Shown: positions 31,801 through 38,873 of the stretch, in pieces | Layout of the letters: each line of letters begins with the position of its first letter | Position numbering within the stretch: position 1 is the stretch's first letter | Assembly (NCBI GenBank): GCA_964573775.1 | Contig: CAZNKU010000010.1 | Location: 1 to 42,477 of the forward strand | Direction: 5' to 3' | Length of the DNA: 42,477 bases | Origin: CAZNKU01 sp964573775 | GTDB lineage: Bacteria > Bacillota > Clostridia > Monoglobales > Firm-18 | Notes under the pieces: model-generated | Database searches by the model: none | Seen by the model: the letters and a program-made list of their open reading frames with translations, nothing else | What the model was told of the DNA's origin: nothing | Program-made: the position numbers and the translations under genes

Positions 31801-32289
31801 ATGAACCGCAGAGATAAACACAACTACTATCTTGATATAGCAGAAACTGTATTGGAGCGAGGCACATGCCTGCGCAGAAATTACGGTACTATTATCGTAA
31901 AAAATGACGAAATTATATCTACCGGCTACACCGGCTCACCACGTGGCAGAAAAAACTGTCTTGACCTTGGTTATTGCAGAAGAGAAAAGCTTAACATTCC
32001 ACGTGGACAGAGATACGAGCTTTGCCGCAGTGTACATTCAGAAGCTAATGCAATAATAAGTGCATCAAGACGTGATATGATTGGCGCAACACTTTACCTT
32101 GCCGGCAAGGATGCTAAAACATGCGAGCTTATTCCCGATGCATCAAGCTGTGCAATGTGTAAAAGAATGGTTATAAACGCCGGTATAAAGGAAGTTGTTA
32201 TCAGAAATACAAAGGATACATTTACAGTTGTTGATGTGCAGGAATGGATAGATAATGATGACTCACTATCAGACGAATTAGGCTATTAA
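31801..32289 (+). CDS. dCMP deaminase family protein (ComEB-like)
   Basis: 162 residues. Cytidine/deoxycytidylate deaminase zinc site: SVHSEANAII (HxE) and a CxxC in SSCAMCKRM, where the usual Pro is replaced by Ser. STGYTGSPRGRKNC and RGQRYELC are typical of dCMP deaminases of the ComEB type. It deaminates dCMP to dUMP for thymidylate synthesis. AAGGAG start, 16 bases after rpiB; last gene before a terminator. Confidence 0.88.
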   Translation: MNRRDKHNYYLDIAETVLERGTCLRRNYGTIIVKNDEIISTGYTGSPRGRKNCLDLGYCRREKLNIPRGQRYELCRSVHSEANAIISASRRDMIGATLYLAGKDAKTCELIPDASSCAMCKRMVINAGIKEVVIRNTKDTFTVVDVQEWIDNDDSLSDELGY

Positions 32290-32323
32290 TGGCTGTAGTA
32301 AAACACATGCAAACTATATACAG

Positions 32324-32356
32324 AAGACGGCATATTAAAAATGCTGTCTTTTTTTT
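32324..32356 (+). terminator. intrinsic terminator of the dnaX-to-deaminase run
   Basis: AAGACGGCAT / ATGCTGTCTT stem (one G-U pair), seven-base loop, eight Ts. Confidence 0.88.
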
Positions 32357-32463
32357 ATATTTTTTAATATGTAATGTCAAAACTTTTAGAACGATTTTGT
32401 TTCCATTTATTTCCAATTGGTGTTATAATAAATTTAAGAGATACTAATGAAAGGATGTTTAAG

Positions 32464-33282
32464 GTGGAAGTATTGTCGCTTTTTAAGCCCAAAGAACCAA
32501 AAAGTAAATTTACCGAAATTCCAATAGACCAGGTAGTAGCAAACCCTCATCAGCCAAGAAAAACATTTTCAAGTGATTCATTGGCAGAGCTTTGTGATTC
32601 CATAAAGCAATACGGACTTATACAACCCATAACTGTACGAAAGGGTACATACTCAAAATACGAGCTTATTGCAGGAGAAAGGCGACTGCGCGCATGTACA
32701 ATGGCGGGAATGAAAACCATACCTGCTATTATAATCGACGTAAGTAGTTACGAAAGTGCCGCCATTGCAATGATTGAAAATCTGCAAAGAGAAAACCTTA
32801 GTTTTTTTGATGAGGCAGAGGGGTACAGCAACCTGATATCCGACTTTAACATAACTCAGGAGGAATTAGCACAGAAAATAGGAAAAACTCAGGCAACCAT
32901 AGCCAACAAAATACGCCTATTAAAGCTTAGCCCGGTTGTTAAAAAAATTATAAAAACAAATAATCTTACAGAGCGTCACGCTCGTGCTCTGCTTAAACTG
33001 CCAAATGAGGATATACAGCTTAAGGTTTTGAAAAAAATTACGGAAAATAACCTGAATGTTACTCAGACAGATGAATATATAGAATTTCTTTTAACTCCGC
33101 GCAAACCTAAAATCAATCAAAAATCTATGCGAATTTTTAAAGATATACGCATATTTTCAAACACCATAAAGCAGGCAATAGATATGATGAACAAGTCAGG
33201 TGTAAATGCTTATTCCGAAAAAAATGAAACAGACGAATATATAGAATACCTTGTGAAAATCCCAAAAATAAAGGAGCCGTGA
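32464..33282 (+). CDS. ParB/Noc-type chromosome partitioning or nucleoid occlusion protein
   Basis: 272 residues from a GTG at 32464 with AAAGGA eight bases upstream; the ATG three codons earlier sits on that site. ParB boxes: IPIDQVVANPHQPRKTF, LIAGERRLRACTMAG and IENLQRENLSFFDEAEG, then a helix-turn-helix (TQEELAQKIGKTQATIANKI) and RHARALLKL. Family members bind parS-like sites and CTP. No parA is adjacent, which suits a Noc-like or orphan protein. A TATAAT at 32424-32429 with a weak -35 may drive it; its terminator overlaps the stop codon. Confidence 0.85.
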   Translation: MEVLSLFKPKEPKSKFTEIPIDQVVANPHQPRKTFSSDSLAELCDSIKQYGLIQPITVRKGTYSKYELIAGERRLRACTMAGMKTIPAIIIDVSSYESAAIAMIENLQRENLSFFDEAEGYSNLISDFNITQEELAQKIGKTQATIANKIRLLKLSPVVKKIIKTNNLTERHARALLKLPNEDIQLKVLKKITENNLNVTQTDEYIEFLLTPRKPKINQKSMRIFKDIRIFSNTIKQAIDMMNKSGVNAYSEKNETDEYIEYLVKIPKIKEP

Positions 33283-33306
33283 TTTTATCACAGCTCCTTT
33301 ATTTTT
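33270..33306 (+). terminator. terminator overlapping the ParB/Noc stop codon
   Basis: AAAGGAGC / GCTCCTTT stem, extended inside by GTGA/TCAC, with Ts after it. The TGA stop is part of the stem. Confidence 0.85.
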
Positions 33307-33540
33307 ATACAACCTCATTAACAGACTTTATTGCAATTTTGTACACTTCCTCTAAGACAGGTACGGAGAAATCATTACAAATTTAAAATTTTTCCAAGTA
33401 TGTTCTTCTGAAATCTTTTTTAAAAAAATTTTATTCTCTTAATTAACATCGTTAATCACTTTTTGTGTAACAGAAACAAACATTATTATTAATATTTTTT
33501 TGATTTTTTACATTTCATCAAAAACCTCCTTGTGCAAAAT
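33301..33540 (-). other. AT-rich intergenic stretch, possible decayed minus-strand gene
   Basis: On the minus strand an excellent AAGGAGG site precedes an ATG at 33519, but the frame stops after nine codons (MKCKKSKKY). Two further short frames follow; the last, ending near 33308, reads PVLEEVYKIAIKSVNEVV. The pieces could be a small gene broken by frameshifts. No full frame longer than about 25 codons remains and I recognise no family. Confidence 0.25.
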
Positions 33541-33593
33541 GCCAACAAAAAACAGCTCATTTTATATTTCGAGCAAAAAACTGTGTCATACCA

Positions 33594-33610
33594 TGTCGAA
33601 TTTTGTCGAA
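33594..33610 (+). promoter_or_regulatory. two Spo0A boxes upstream of spo0A
   Basis: TGTCGAA occurs at 33594-33600 and 33604-33610, exactly 10 bases apart (one helical turn). The second, TTTGTCGAA, is a perfect match to the 0A box (TTTGTCRAA). They lie about 70-85 bases ahead of the sigma-A -35, indicating autoregulation. Confidence 0.7.
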
Positions 33611-33677
33611 ATTTTGTAATACTTTAAAGCACATTTACCAAACTTGCTTTAAAATTGGGATTTTTTTCCAATTTCTA

Positions 33678-33706
33678 TTGTAAATTACATTAAAAAATAT
33701 TATAAT
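33678..33706 (+). promoter_or_regulatory. sigma-A promoter of spo0A
   Basis: TTGTAA (33678-33683) and TATAAT (33701-33706) with a 17-base spacer. A short inverted repeat AAATTGG/CCAATTT lies just upstream (about 33651-33674). Confidence 0.65.
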
Positions 33707-33743
33707 AATAACAAAGAAGACAAAAATTTACAGGAGGTAAAAA

Positions 33744-34508
33744 ATGAAAAAATTCAAGCTAATGGTAGCAGACGACAACAGGGAATTTTGTAATTTAATA
33801 CGTGATTATGCAATGGCACAGGATGACATTGAATTTGCAGGAGCAACATTTGACGGTATATCCACACTTGATATGATCAGAGAAAGAAAACCGGATATTG
33901 TTATATTAGACAATGTAATGCCTCAGTTAGACGGCATAGGCGTACTTACACATTTAAAAAGCTTCCACGCATCGGACAGACCTAAAATAGTTGCTCTTAC
34001 ATCCTGCCCAACGGATGAATTTATGACAACTGCATACCGACTTGGTGTAAACTACACTATGTCAAGGAAAAGCGATGCAAAGGAAATTATAAACCGTTGC
34101 AGAATGGTTATGAATAGCACGCCGGTGGAATTACCCACAGAAAAACTTACGGTTTCGGACATAGAAAACCGCGTTACAGCAATGATACATGAAGTTGGCG
34201 TTCCTGCACATATTAAGGGATATTCATACTTAAGACTTGCAATTATGCTGGTTTTGGAGGACAGGCAGTTAATAGAATCTATAACAAAGCTTTTATATCC
34301 TACGGTTGCGAAGAAGTTTGATACTTCCGCAAGCCGTGTAGAGCGAGCAATACGCCACGCAATTGAGGTGGCATGGACAAGAGGTGACACCGAAACATTA
34401 AACGGCATTTTTGGCTTTACAATAAATCAGGCTAAAGGAAAGCCAACAAACAGCGAATTTATTGCTATGATTTCTGACAGATTAAGACTTCAGATGAAGG
34501 GTGCATAA
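33744..34508 (+). CDS. spo0A: sporulation transcription factor Spo0A
   Basis: 254 residues. The receiver domain has the acidic pair D10/D11, phospho-acceptor D56 in VILDNVMPQLDG, T86 and K109. A linker leads to the DNA-binding Spo0A_C domain with IHEVGVPAHIKGYSYLR and the recognition region ASRVERAIRHAIEVAWTRG, nearly invariant in the family. When phosphorylated it starts sporulation by binding 0A boxes, two of which lie in its own upstream region. AGGAGG start. In Bacillus and many Clostridia spoIVB lies directly upstream on the same strand; here it is downstream and inverted. Confidence 0.97.
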   Translation: MKKFKLMVADDNREFCNLIRDYAMAQDDIEFAGATFDGISTLDMIRERKPDIVILDNVMPQLDGIGVLTHLKSFHASDRPKIVALTSCPTDEFMTTAYRLGVNYTMSRKSDAKEIINRCRMVMNSTPVELPTEKLTVSDIENRVTAMIHEVGVPAHIKGYSYLRLAIMLVLEDRQLIESITKLLYPTVAKKFDTSASRVERAIRHAIEVAWTRGDTETLNGIFGFTINQAKGKPTNSEFIAMISDRLRLQMKGA

Positions 34509-34514
34509 ATTAAC

Positions 34515-34555
34515 ATAACCGCAGGAAACTTATCTTTTCTGCGGTTATTCTTTTA
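34515..34555 (+). terminator. terminator of spo0A
   Basis: AACCGCAG / CTGCGGTT stem, extended by GAAA/TTTT, followed by ATTCTTTT. Confidence 0.8.
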
Positions 34556-34569
34556 AACTAAGCTTATAA

Positions 34570-34683
34570 AATAAAAAGACCATTCCACATTATGCAGAAT
34601 GGTCTTAAAACACACTTTCAAATTGCGACTCGGTTTTAAATAACAACTATTCAAAAATTCAAAAGCGTGTTTTTCTCATCTTT
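34570..34683 (-). ncRNA. candidate small RNA of unknown family
   Basis: A minus-strand transcript of about 113 bases is predicted between a consensus promoter (34690-34718) and an intrinsic terminator (GAATGGTCTT / AAGACCATTC, 34576-34606, followed by TTTTTATTTT on the minus strand). The body has a long closing stem, AAAACACGCTTT pairing with AAAGTGTGTTTT (with one G-U pair). There is no frame longer than six codons and no clear ribosome site. It is transcribed towards spo0A and could overlap the spo0A 3' end if the terminator leaks. I recognise no known RNA family. Confidence 0.55.
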
Positions 34684-34689
34684 AGCACA

Positions 34690-34718
34690 ATTATAGTACA
34701 AAAATATGTTAAAGTCAA
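34690..34718 (-). promoter_or_regulatory. consensus promoter of the candidate small RNA
   Basis: On the minus strand TTGACT (34713-34718) and TATAAT (34690-34695) with a 17-base spacer. No annotated minus-strand gene lies within reach, which points to a non-coding transcript. Confidence 0.7.
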
Positions 34719-34757
34719 GAAAATATCTTTTCTTTAGCGCATTTTGGAGGTGTTATA

Positions 34758-35000
34758 ATGAAAATATATGATTATGGCGGAAAAAAGAACATTTGTGGGG
34801 AACGAATACATGAGGCACGATGCAAGCTAAGAATGACTCAAAGTGATTTGGCAGCAAAGCTTCAACTTGCAGGAATAACAATAGAAAGAAACAGCCTTTC
34901 ACGAATTGAAATAGGCACCAGATTTGTTGCTGACTATGAGTTAAGAGAATTAGCCAAAGTTTTAAAAGTTTCTGTAAATTGGCTGCTTGGAATTGAATAG
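34758..35000 (+). CDS. small XRE-family DNA-binding protein
   Basis: 80 residues, one helix-turn-helix domain: GERIHEARCKLRMTQSDLAAK then LAGITIERNSLSRIEIGTR and VSVNWLLGIE. It is a paralogue of the XRE protein at 20125-20361 (shared GIxIxRxSLxxIExG). TTGGAGGT start site. It lies between spo0A and the inverted spoIVB gene; its target is unknown. A -10/-35 pair is not obvious on this strand. Confidence 0.8.
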   Translation: MKIYDYGGKKNICGERIHEARCKLRMTQSDLAAKLQLAGITIERNSLSRIEIGTRFVADYELRELAKVLKVSVNWLLGIE

Positions 35001-35044
35001 ACAAATACTCGTCTGTATCAACAGACGAGTATTTGTTATTATTT
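35001..35044. terminator. long hairpin between convergent genes
   Basis: A perfect 16-base stem (ACAAATACTCGTCTGT / ACAGACGAGTATTTGT, loop ATCA) between the XRE stop and the spoIVB stop. It can serve both strands. Confidence 0.75.
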
Positions 35045-36085
35045 AATTTTCTCTGCCTCCGCAAGCATATTTTCTATAAATATCCCATATCCTCTCGTAG
35101 GATCGTTTACGAAAACATGTGTTACTGCTCCAATTAACTTCCCGTTCTGAACGATTGGGCTGCCCGACATACCCTGAACTATGCCTCCTGTACGGTTTAT
35201 AAGCTCTTTATCGGTTATGTGAATAACCATACTTTTATTATCAGTAGAATTTATATTTATTTTTTCAACATTTACCGAAAACTCTTCTACCGTATTACCG
35301 TCTATACAACAAAATATTGTTGCATTTCCTGTTGATATTTCTTGTCTTGAGGCAACAGTAAGACGACGACTGCCTTCAAAATCTTTGGTTAATCTTCCAA
35401 AAATTCCATATTCTGTATTTGAGGTAATATCTCCTATTTCCGAAGAAATAAAATAGCCCTGAAGTTCACCCGGTGATGAAAATGTCCCTTTTGTTACATC
35501 GCTTACAGATGCATAATATATATTACTTTTCCCCGGAGTTATAAGCTTGCCGGTATCTGCATCGGCTACTCCGTGCCCCAAAGCACCAAACTTTTTGGTA
35601 TCGGGCTGTACAAAGGTAAGTGTTCCCATTCCTGTTGTACCGTCTCTTGCCCATAGTCCCAAGCGATACTTTCCATCTTCTGAACATTTTACAGGCATAA
35701 TGGTTGTACTCGATTTTTTACCATCACGTGTATAATCTACATTTAATTTTCCGTCGGTACAACTATCAACAATAGCTAAAAATTCTGTTGCAGAATTAAC
35801 TGCTTTTTTATCTACAGCAACAATTATATCTCCCTCTTTAAGCCCCGCTTCCTTTGCAGGGCAATGCTTTTTACCGTCTTGGCCGTAAAAATCCGAAAGT
35901 CCCAGAATCATTATTCCGTCTACATTAATATTAACACCTATGCTCTGGCCTCCTAAAATAACCTCTGAATTTTTTGATGCCTCCACAATCTGATAGTTTG
36001 CAGGCACAAGGCTTGCAAACTGATAAGAAAAAACAAAAAATCCAAGCAAAAGAAAGGTCAGCTTTTTTCTTAAACCCCTTTGCAA
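35039..36085 (-). CDS. spoIVB: SpoIVB peptidase
   Basis: 348 residues from TTG 36085, chosen for the AGAGGTGAT site six bases upstream; a GTG at 36094 overlaps that site. An N-terminal membrane segment (about 7-29), a PDZ domain (about 70-140, AGLKEGDIIVAVD) and the S55 serine peptidase domain with FGALGHGVAD (catalytic His) and GIVQGMSGSPIV (catalytic Ser). In the forespore it is secreted into the intermembrane space and triggers pro-sigma-K processing. It follows the pdaA-like gene on the same strand. Confidence 0.93.
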   Translation of the reverse strand: MQRGLRKKLTFLLLGFFVFSYQFASLVPANYQIVEASKNSEVILGGQSIGVNINVDGIMILGLSDFYGQDGKKHCPAKEAGLKEGDIIVAVDKKAVNSATEFLAIVDSCTDGKLNVDYTRDGKKSSTTIMPVKCSEDGKYRLGLWARDGTTGMGTLTFVQPDTKKFGALGHGVADADTGKLITPGKSNIYYASVSDVTKGTFSSPGELQGYFISSEIGDITSNTEYGIFGRLTKDFEGSRRLTVASRQEISTGNATIFCCIDGNTVEEFSVNVEKININSTDNKSMVIHITDKELINRTGGIVQGMSGSPIVQNGKLIGAVTHVFVNDPTRGYGIFIENMLAEAEKIK

Positions 36086-36175
36086 TAAAATCACCTCTTG
36101 TGATTAAATTTTCTCCTCCTTTTAGTGTCATATTCTGAAAAGATTTTTGGAATTAGTGTATTTTTTGGCGGTTGA

Positions 36176-36952
36176 TTATAAATCTTCTAAGCTTTTAAAG
36201 GTATAACCCTGCTCCTTTGCGATGTTGATAATTTGTTCCAATCCGTTAGCATTATCTTCTGATACTGCGTGAAGCAAAATTACAGCCCCATTATGAAACT
36301 GCTTCGTTACCTGTTCTACTGCATAATTTACGCCTTTTTGATTGTTGGTATTCCAGTCTGCATAGGCAATACTCCAAAAAACAGATTTATAACCGTTTTT
36401 TTGAATTGTAGCAAGTGTTTTTTCGGAAAATTCTCCCTTTGGAGGTCTCATAAACTTCATATCCTGACCTGTAAGTTCCTTAAAACTGTCATTCAGGCCA
36501 ACAAGCTCACTGGTAATTTCTTCATCATTTAAGTCAGGCATACTTGGGTGGTTTACCGTATGATTACCTACAACATGCCCTTCCTCTACCATTCTTTTAA
36601 TAAGATCAGGCTCGTTTTTTATATACGGTCCCGTTACAAAGAATGCCGCAGGTGTATTTGTTTTTTTCAGAACATCAAGAATTTTTGCCGTGTAGCCATT
36701 TTCATAACCCTCGTCAAATGTCAGGTACATTACCTTTTCATTTGTATTTCCGAGATAATAACCGTCGTACCTTTTAAGCATTTCCTTCCAGCTTTCAGGA
36801 ACCTCGGGCTGAGAATTTTCAACCTTTTTTAGTCCCCAACCTATTTTTGTGTTGTCATAGCCCATTCCCTGTGCAACCATATCCGTAGCTCCGCAGGCAC
36901 ACAGCGAAATCAGCATTGCACTGCATACTAAAAAGAAAAAAAGTCTTTTCAA
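36176..36952 (-). CDS. PdaA-like polysaccharide deacetylase lipoprotein
   Basis: 258 residues from TTG 36952, which has GGGAGG seven bases upstream. A lipoprotein signal ends in SLCAC. The NodB domain has LTFDEGYENGYT (first metal Asp, then Glu), GNHTVNHPSM (the two metal histidines), RPPKGEFSEKTL and VILLHAVS. TFDxGYENGYT is characteristic of PdaA, which makes muramic delta-lactam in spore cortex. The Cys-anchored N-terminus differs from a simple cleaved signal. Between rqcH and spoIVB on the same strand, fitting a spore role. Confidence 0.87.
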   Translation of the reverse strand: MKRLFFFLVCSAMLISLCACGATDMVAQGMGYDNTKIGWGLKKVENSQPEVPESWKEMLKRYDGYYLGNTNEKVMYLTFDEGYENGYTAKILDVLKKTNTPAAFFVTGPYIKNEPDLIKRMVEEGHVVGNHTVNHPSMPDLNDEEITSELVGLNDSFKELTGQDMKFMRPPKGEFSEKTLATIQKNGYKSVFWSIAYADWNTNNQKGVNYAVEQVTKQFHNGAVILLHAVSEDNANGLEQIINIAKEQGYTFKSLEDL

Positions 36953-37001
36953 AATCACACCTCCCGAATATAGTATGTGTAATTTAAAAAGACTTTTGAT
37001 G

Positions 37002-38750
37002 TTAATTTGTTTCAGCATTGTCAGGCAGTTCCGGCTTTACATTTACGGTGTTGTAATTATCGTAAATAACCATACCCGGTTTGGCACCTTTGGGTTTTTT
37101 TACATTTTTTATTATAGTGTAATCAACAGGAACATTCGCAGAATTACGAGCCTTGCTGTAATAAGCACAGATTTTTGCTGCTTCCACTATTACATCATCA
37201 GAGGGGGTTCTGCCCTCTGTTTTTATAACAGTGTGGCTTCCGTGAATATATTTGGTATGAAACCACAAATCATTTGACCTTGACTGACGCAGTGTCAGCT
37301 CGTCATTTTGCATATTGTTTCTGCCAACATAACAAACAAAACCGTCCGGAAGCTGGAATTGCAAAGGCTTTGAAGCCTGCTTGCGGATTTTGGATTTTTC
37401 CGCACGTTTAACGTGGTAACCCTGGCTGTAAAGCTCATCACGAAGGTCGTTTATTTCTCTTTCATTTTCAACAATCATAAGGTTTTCCTTAATACTTTCA
37501 AGGTAGTCTATTTCCTGCTTTGCAAGCTCCATTTGCTCTGCTGTTACAACTTCTGCATTCTTCAGTTTCTGATAAATTGTGTAATATCTCTGTGCATTCT
37601 GTGAAGGCGATAATTCGGGTTTCAAAGATATTTTAACAAGCTCCATATTGTTATAGTAATCCTCAACCTCGATATATTCGTCCCCATAATTTATTCTGTA
37701 CAAATCTGCAGTAAGCAAATCGCCAATTACTTTATTTTTTTCCTTATTTTCACAATCTTTCATTTTTTGCTGTTGCAGTGCAAGTTTTTTCTGGCATCTT
37801 TGAATATTTGTTTCAACAAATTTCATAAGACTTGATGTCTTTTGGGACATTCTTTCCTGAAAATCCTTTGTTTTAAAATATTCGTCTACTGCATCGTTTA
37901 AGGTTTCGCATTCTTTTACAACAAACATATTTCCGTAATGGGTAATGTTTATTCCGCTGAAGTCCTTTATTCTTTCTTCATCCTTATATATTAAAACAGG
38001 TGAAAATTCATTATTTTTTATTTTTCCAAAAACAATCTTTAAAAATTCAGCAAATTTTGTTTTTTGTTCATTTGTCATAAGCTGGCAGTTGGTATCCGCA
38101 CTGCCTGTTGCACGGTATGCAATTTCACGTGCAGAAAGTGGCCCTACGCCCACAAAAGTATCCAGCAAAAAGCTGTCCGCGCCAAGGCTGTATGAAGATA
38201 ATTTATCCTCAATATCCCGAAGAGATGCACAAACAGGATTTATTTTGCCCTGTGAGGGAGGCATTTCATACATCATACCGGGTATAAGCTGTCGCACCTG
38301 CGAAACAGAAAAATCAATATGCTTTATACTTCCCAAAACCTTGCCTTCACCATCAACAAGAATAATATTGCTTACTCTGCCCATAACCTCTATTATAAGC
38401 CGTTTTACAGAAACATCTCCAAGCTCGTCGTGGCTTTCTATATGAATTTCAACAACACGTTCGAAATCCGGTTGAGTAACAGCCACAACCTTACCACCTA
38501 AAAGGTGTTTACGTAGAAGCATACAAAACATAGGTGCTTTTTCGGGATTTTCCTTTTGCACCGTTGTTAAATGAATACGAGGGTTTGATGAGCTTGCACT
38601 AAGCACAAGCTTATGATTTTTGCCGCCTGCGCGCACACCCAGTATAATCTCATCATATTCGGGCTGCAAAACCTTATCCACTCTGCCATTTGTCAATATA
38701 TTATTAAGTTCATGTGCCATACAAGATACAGCCAATCCGTCAAATGCCAT
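37002..38750 (-). CDS. rqcH: ribosome quality control protein RqcH (NFACT/fibronectin-binding-like)
   Basis: 582 residues from ATG 38750 (AAAGGA site). NFACT-N domain at the start (MAFDGLAVSCMAHEL ... GRVDKVLQP), a helix-hairpin-helix and long coiled coil (about 270-430), then the NFACT-R domain (VGRNNMQNDELTLR, DLWFHTKYIHGSHTVI). RqcH recruits tRNA-Ala to obstructed 50S subunits and adds poly-Ala tails. The DR pair needed for tRNA work in Bacillus (D97/R98) reads E97/R98 here. Older annotations call it fibronectin-binding protein A. Confidence 0.92.
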   Translation of the reverse strand: MAFDGLAVSCMAHELNNILTNGRVDKVLQPEYDEIILGVRAGGKNHKLVLSASSSNPRIHLTTVQKENPEKAPMFCMLLRKHLLGGKVVAVTQPDFERVVEIHIESHDELGDVSVKRLIIEVMGRVSNIILVDGEGKVLGSIKHIDFSVSQVRQLIPGMMYEMPPSQGKINPVCASLRDIEDKLSSYSLGADSFLLDTFVGVGPLSAREIAYRATGSADTNCQLMTNEQKTKFAEFLKIVFGKIKNNEFSPVLIYKDEERIKDFSGINITHYGNMFVVKECETLNDAVDEYFKTKDFQERMSQKTSSLMKFVETNIQRCQKKLALQQQKMKDCENKEKNKVIGDLLTADLYRINYGDEYIEVEDYYNNMELVKISLKPELSPSQNAQRYYTIYQKLKNAEVVTAEQMELAKQEIDYLESIKENLMIVENEREINDLRDELYSQGYHVKRAEKSKIRKQASKPLQFQLPDGFVCYVGRNNMQNDELTLRQSRSNDLWFHTKYIHGSHTVIKTEGRTPSDDVIVEAAKICAYYSKARNSANVPVDYTIIKNVKKPKGAKPGMVIYDNYNTVNVKPELPDNAETN

Positions 38751-38873
38751 AAGTAAAAATCCTTTCAAAAATACTGCTTTTATTATTTTAACATATTTTC
38801 GTCATAAATAAAAGACCAAGTTAATATTTATTTAATATAAACATGCACTTAAAACGTTACGGAGGTTTTATAA

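Noticed and set aside
37945..38445. 166-codon plus-strand frame opposite rqcH
   Set aside because: Antisense to a clear conserved gene, no ribosome site, low-complexity Ser/Ile-rich sequence typical of a shadow frame.
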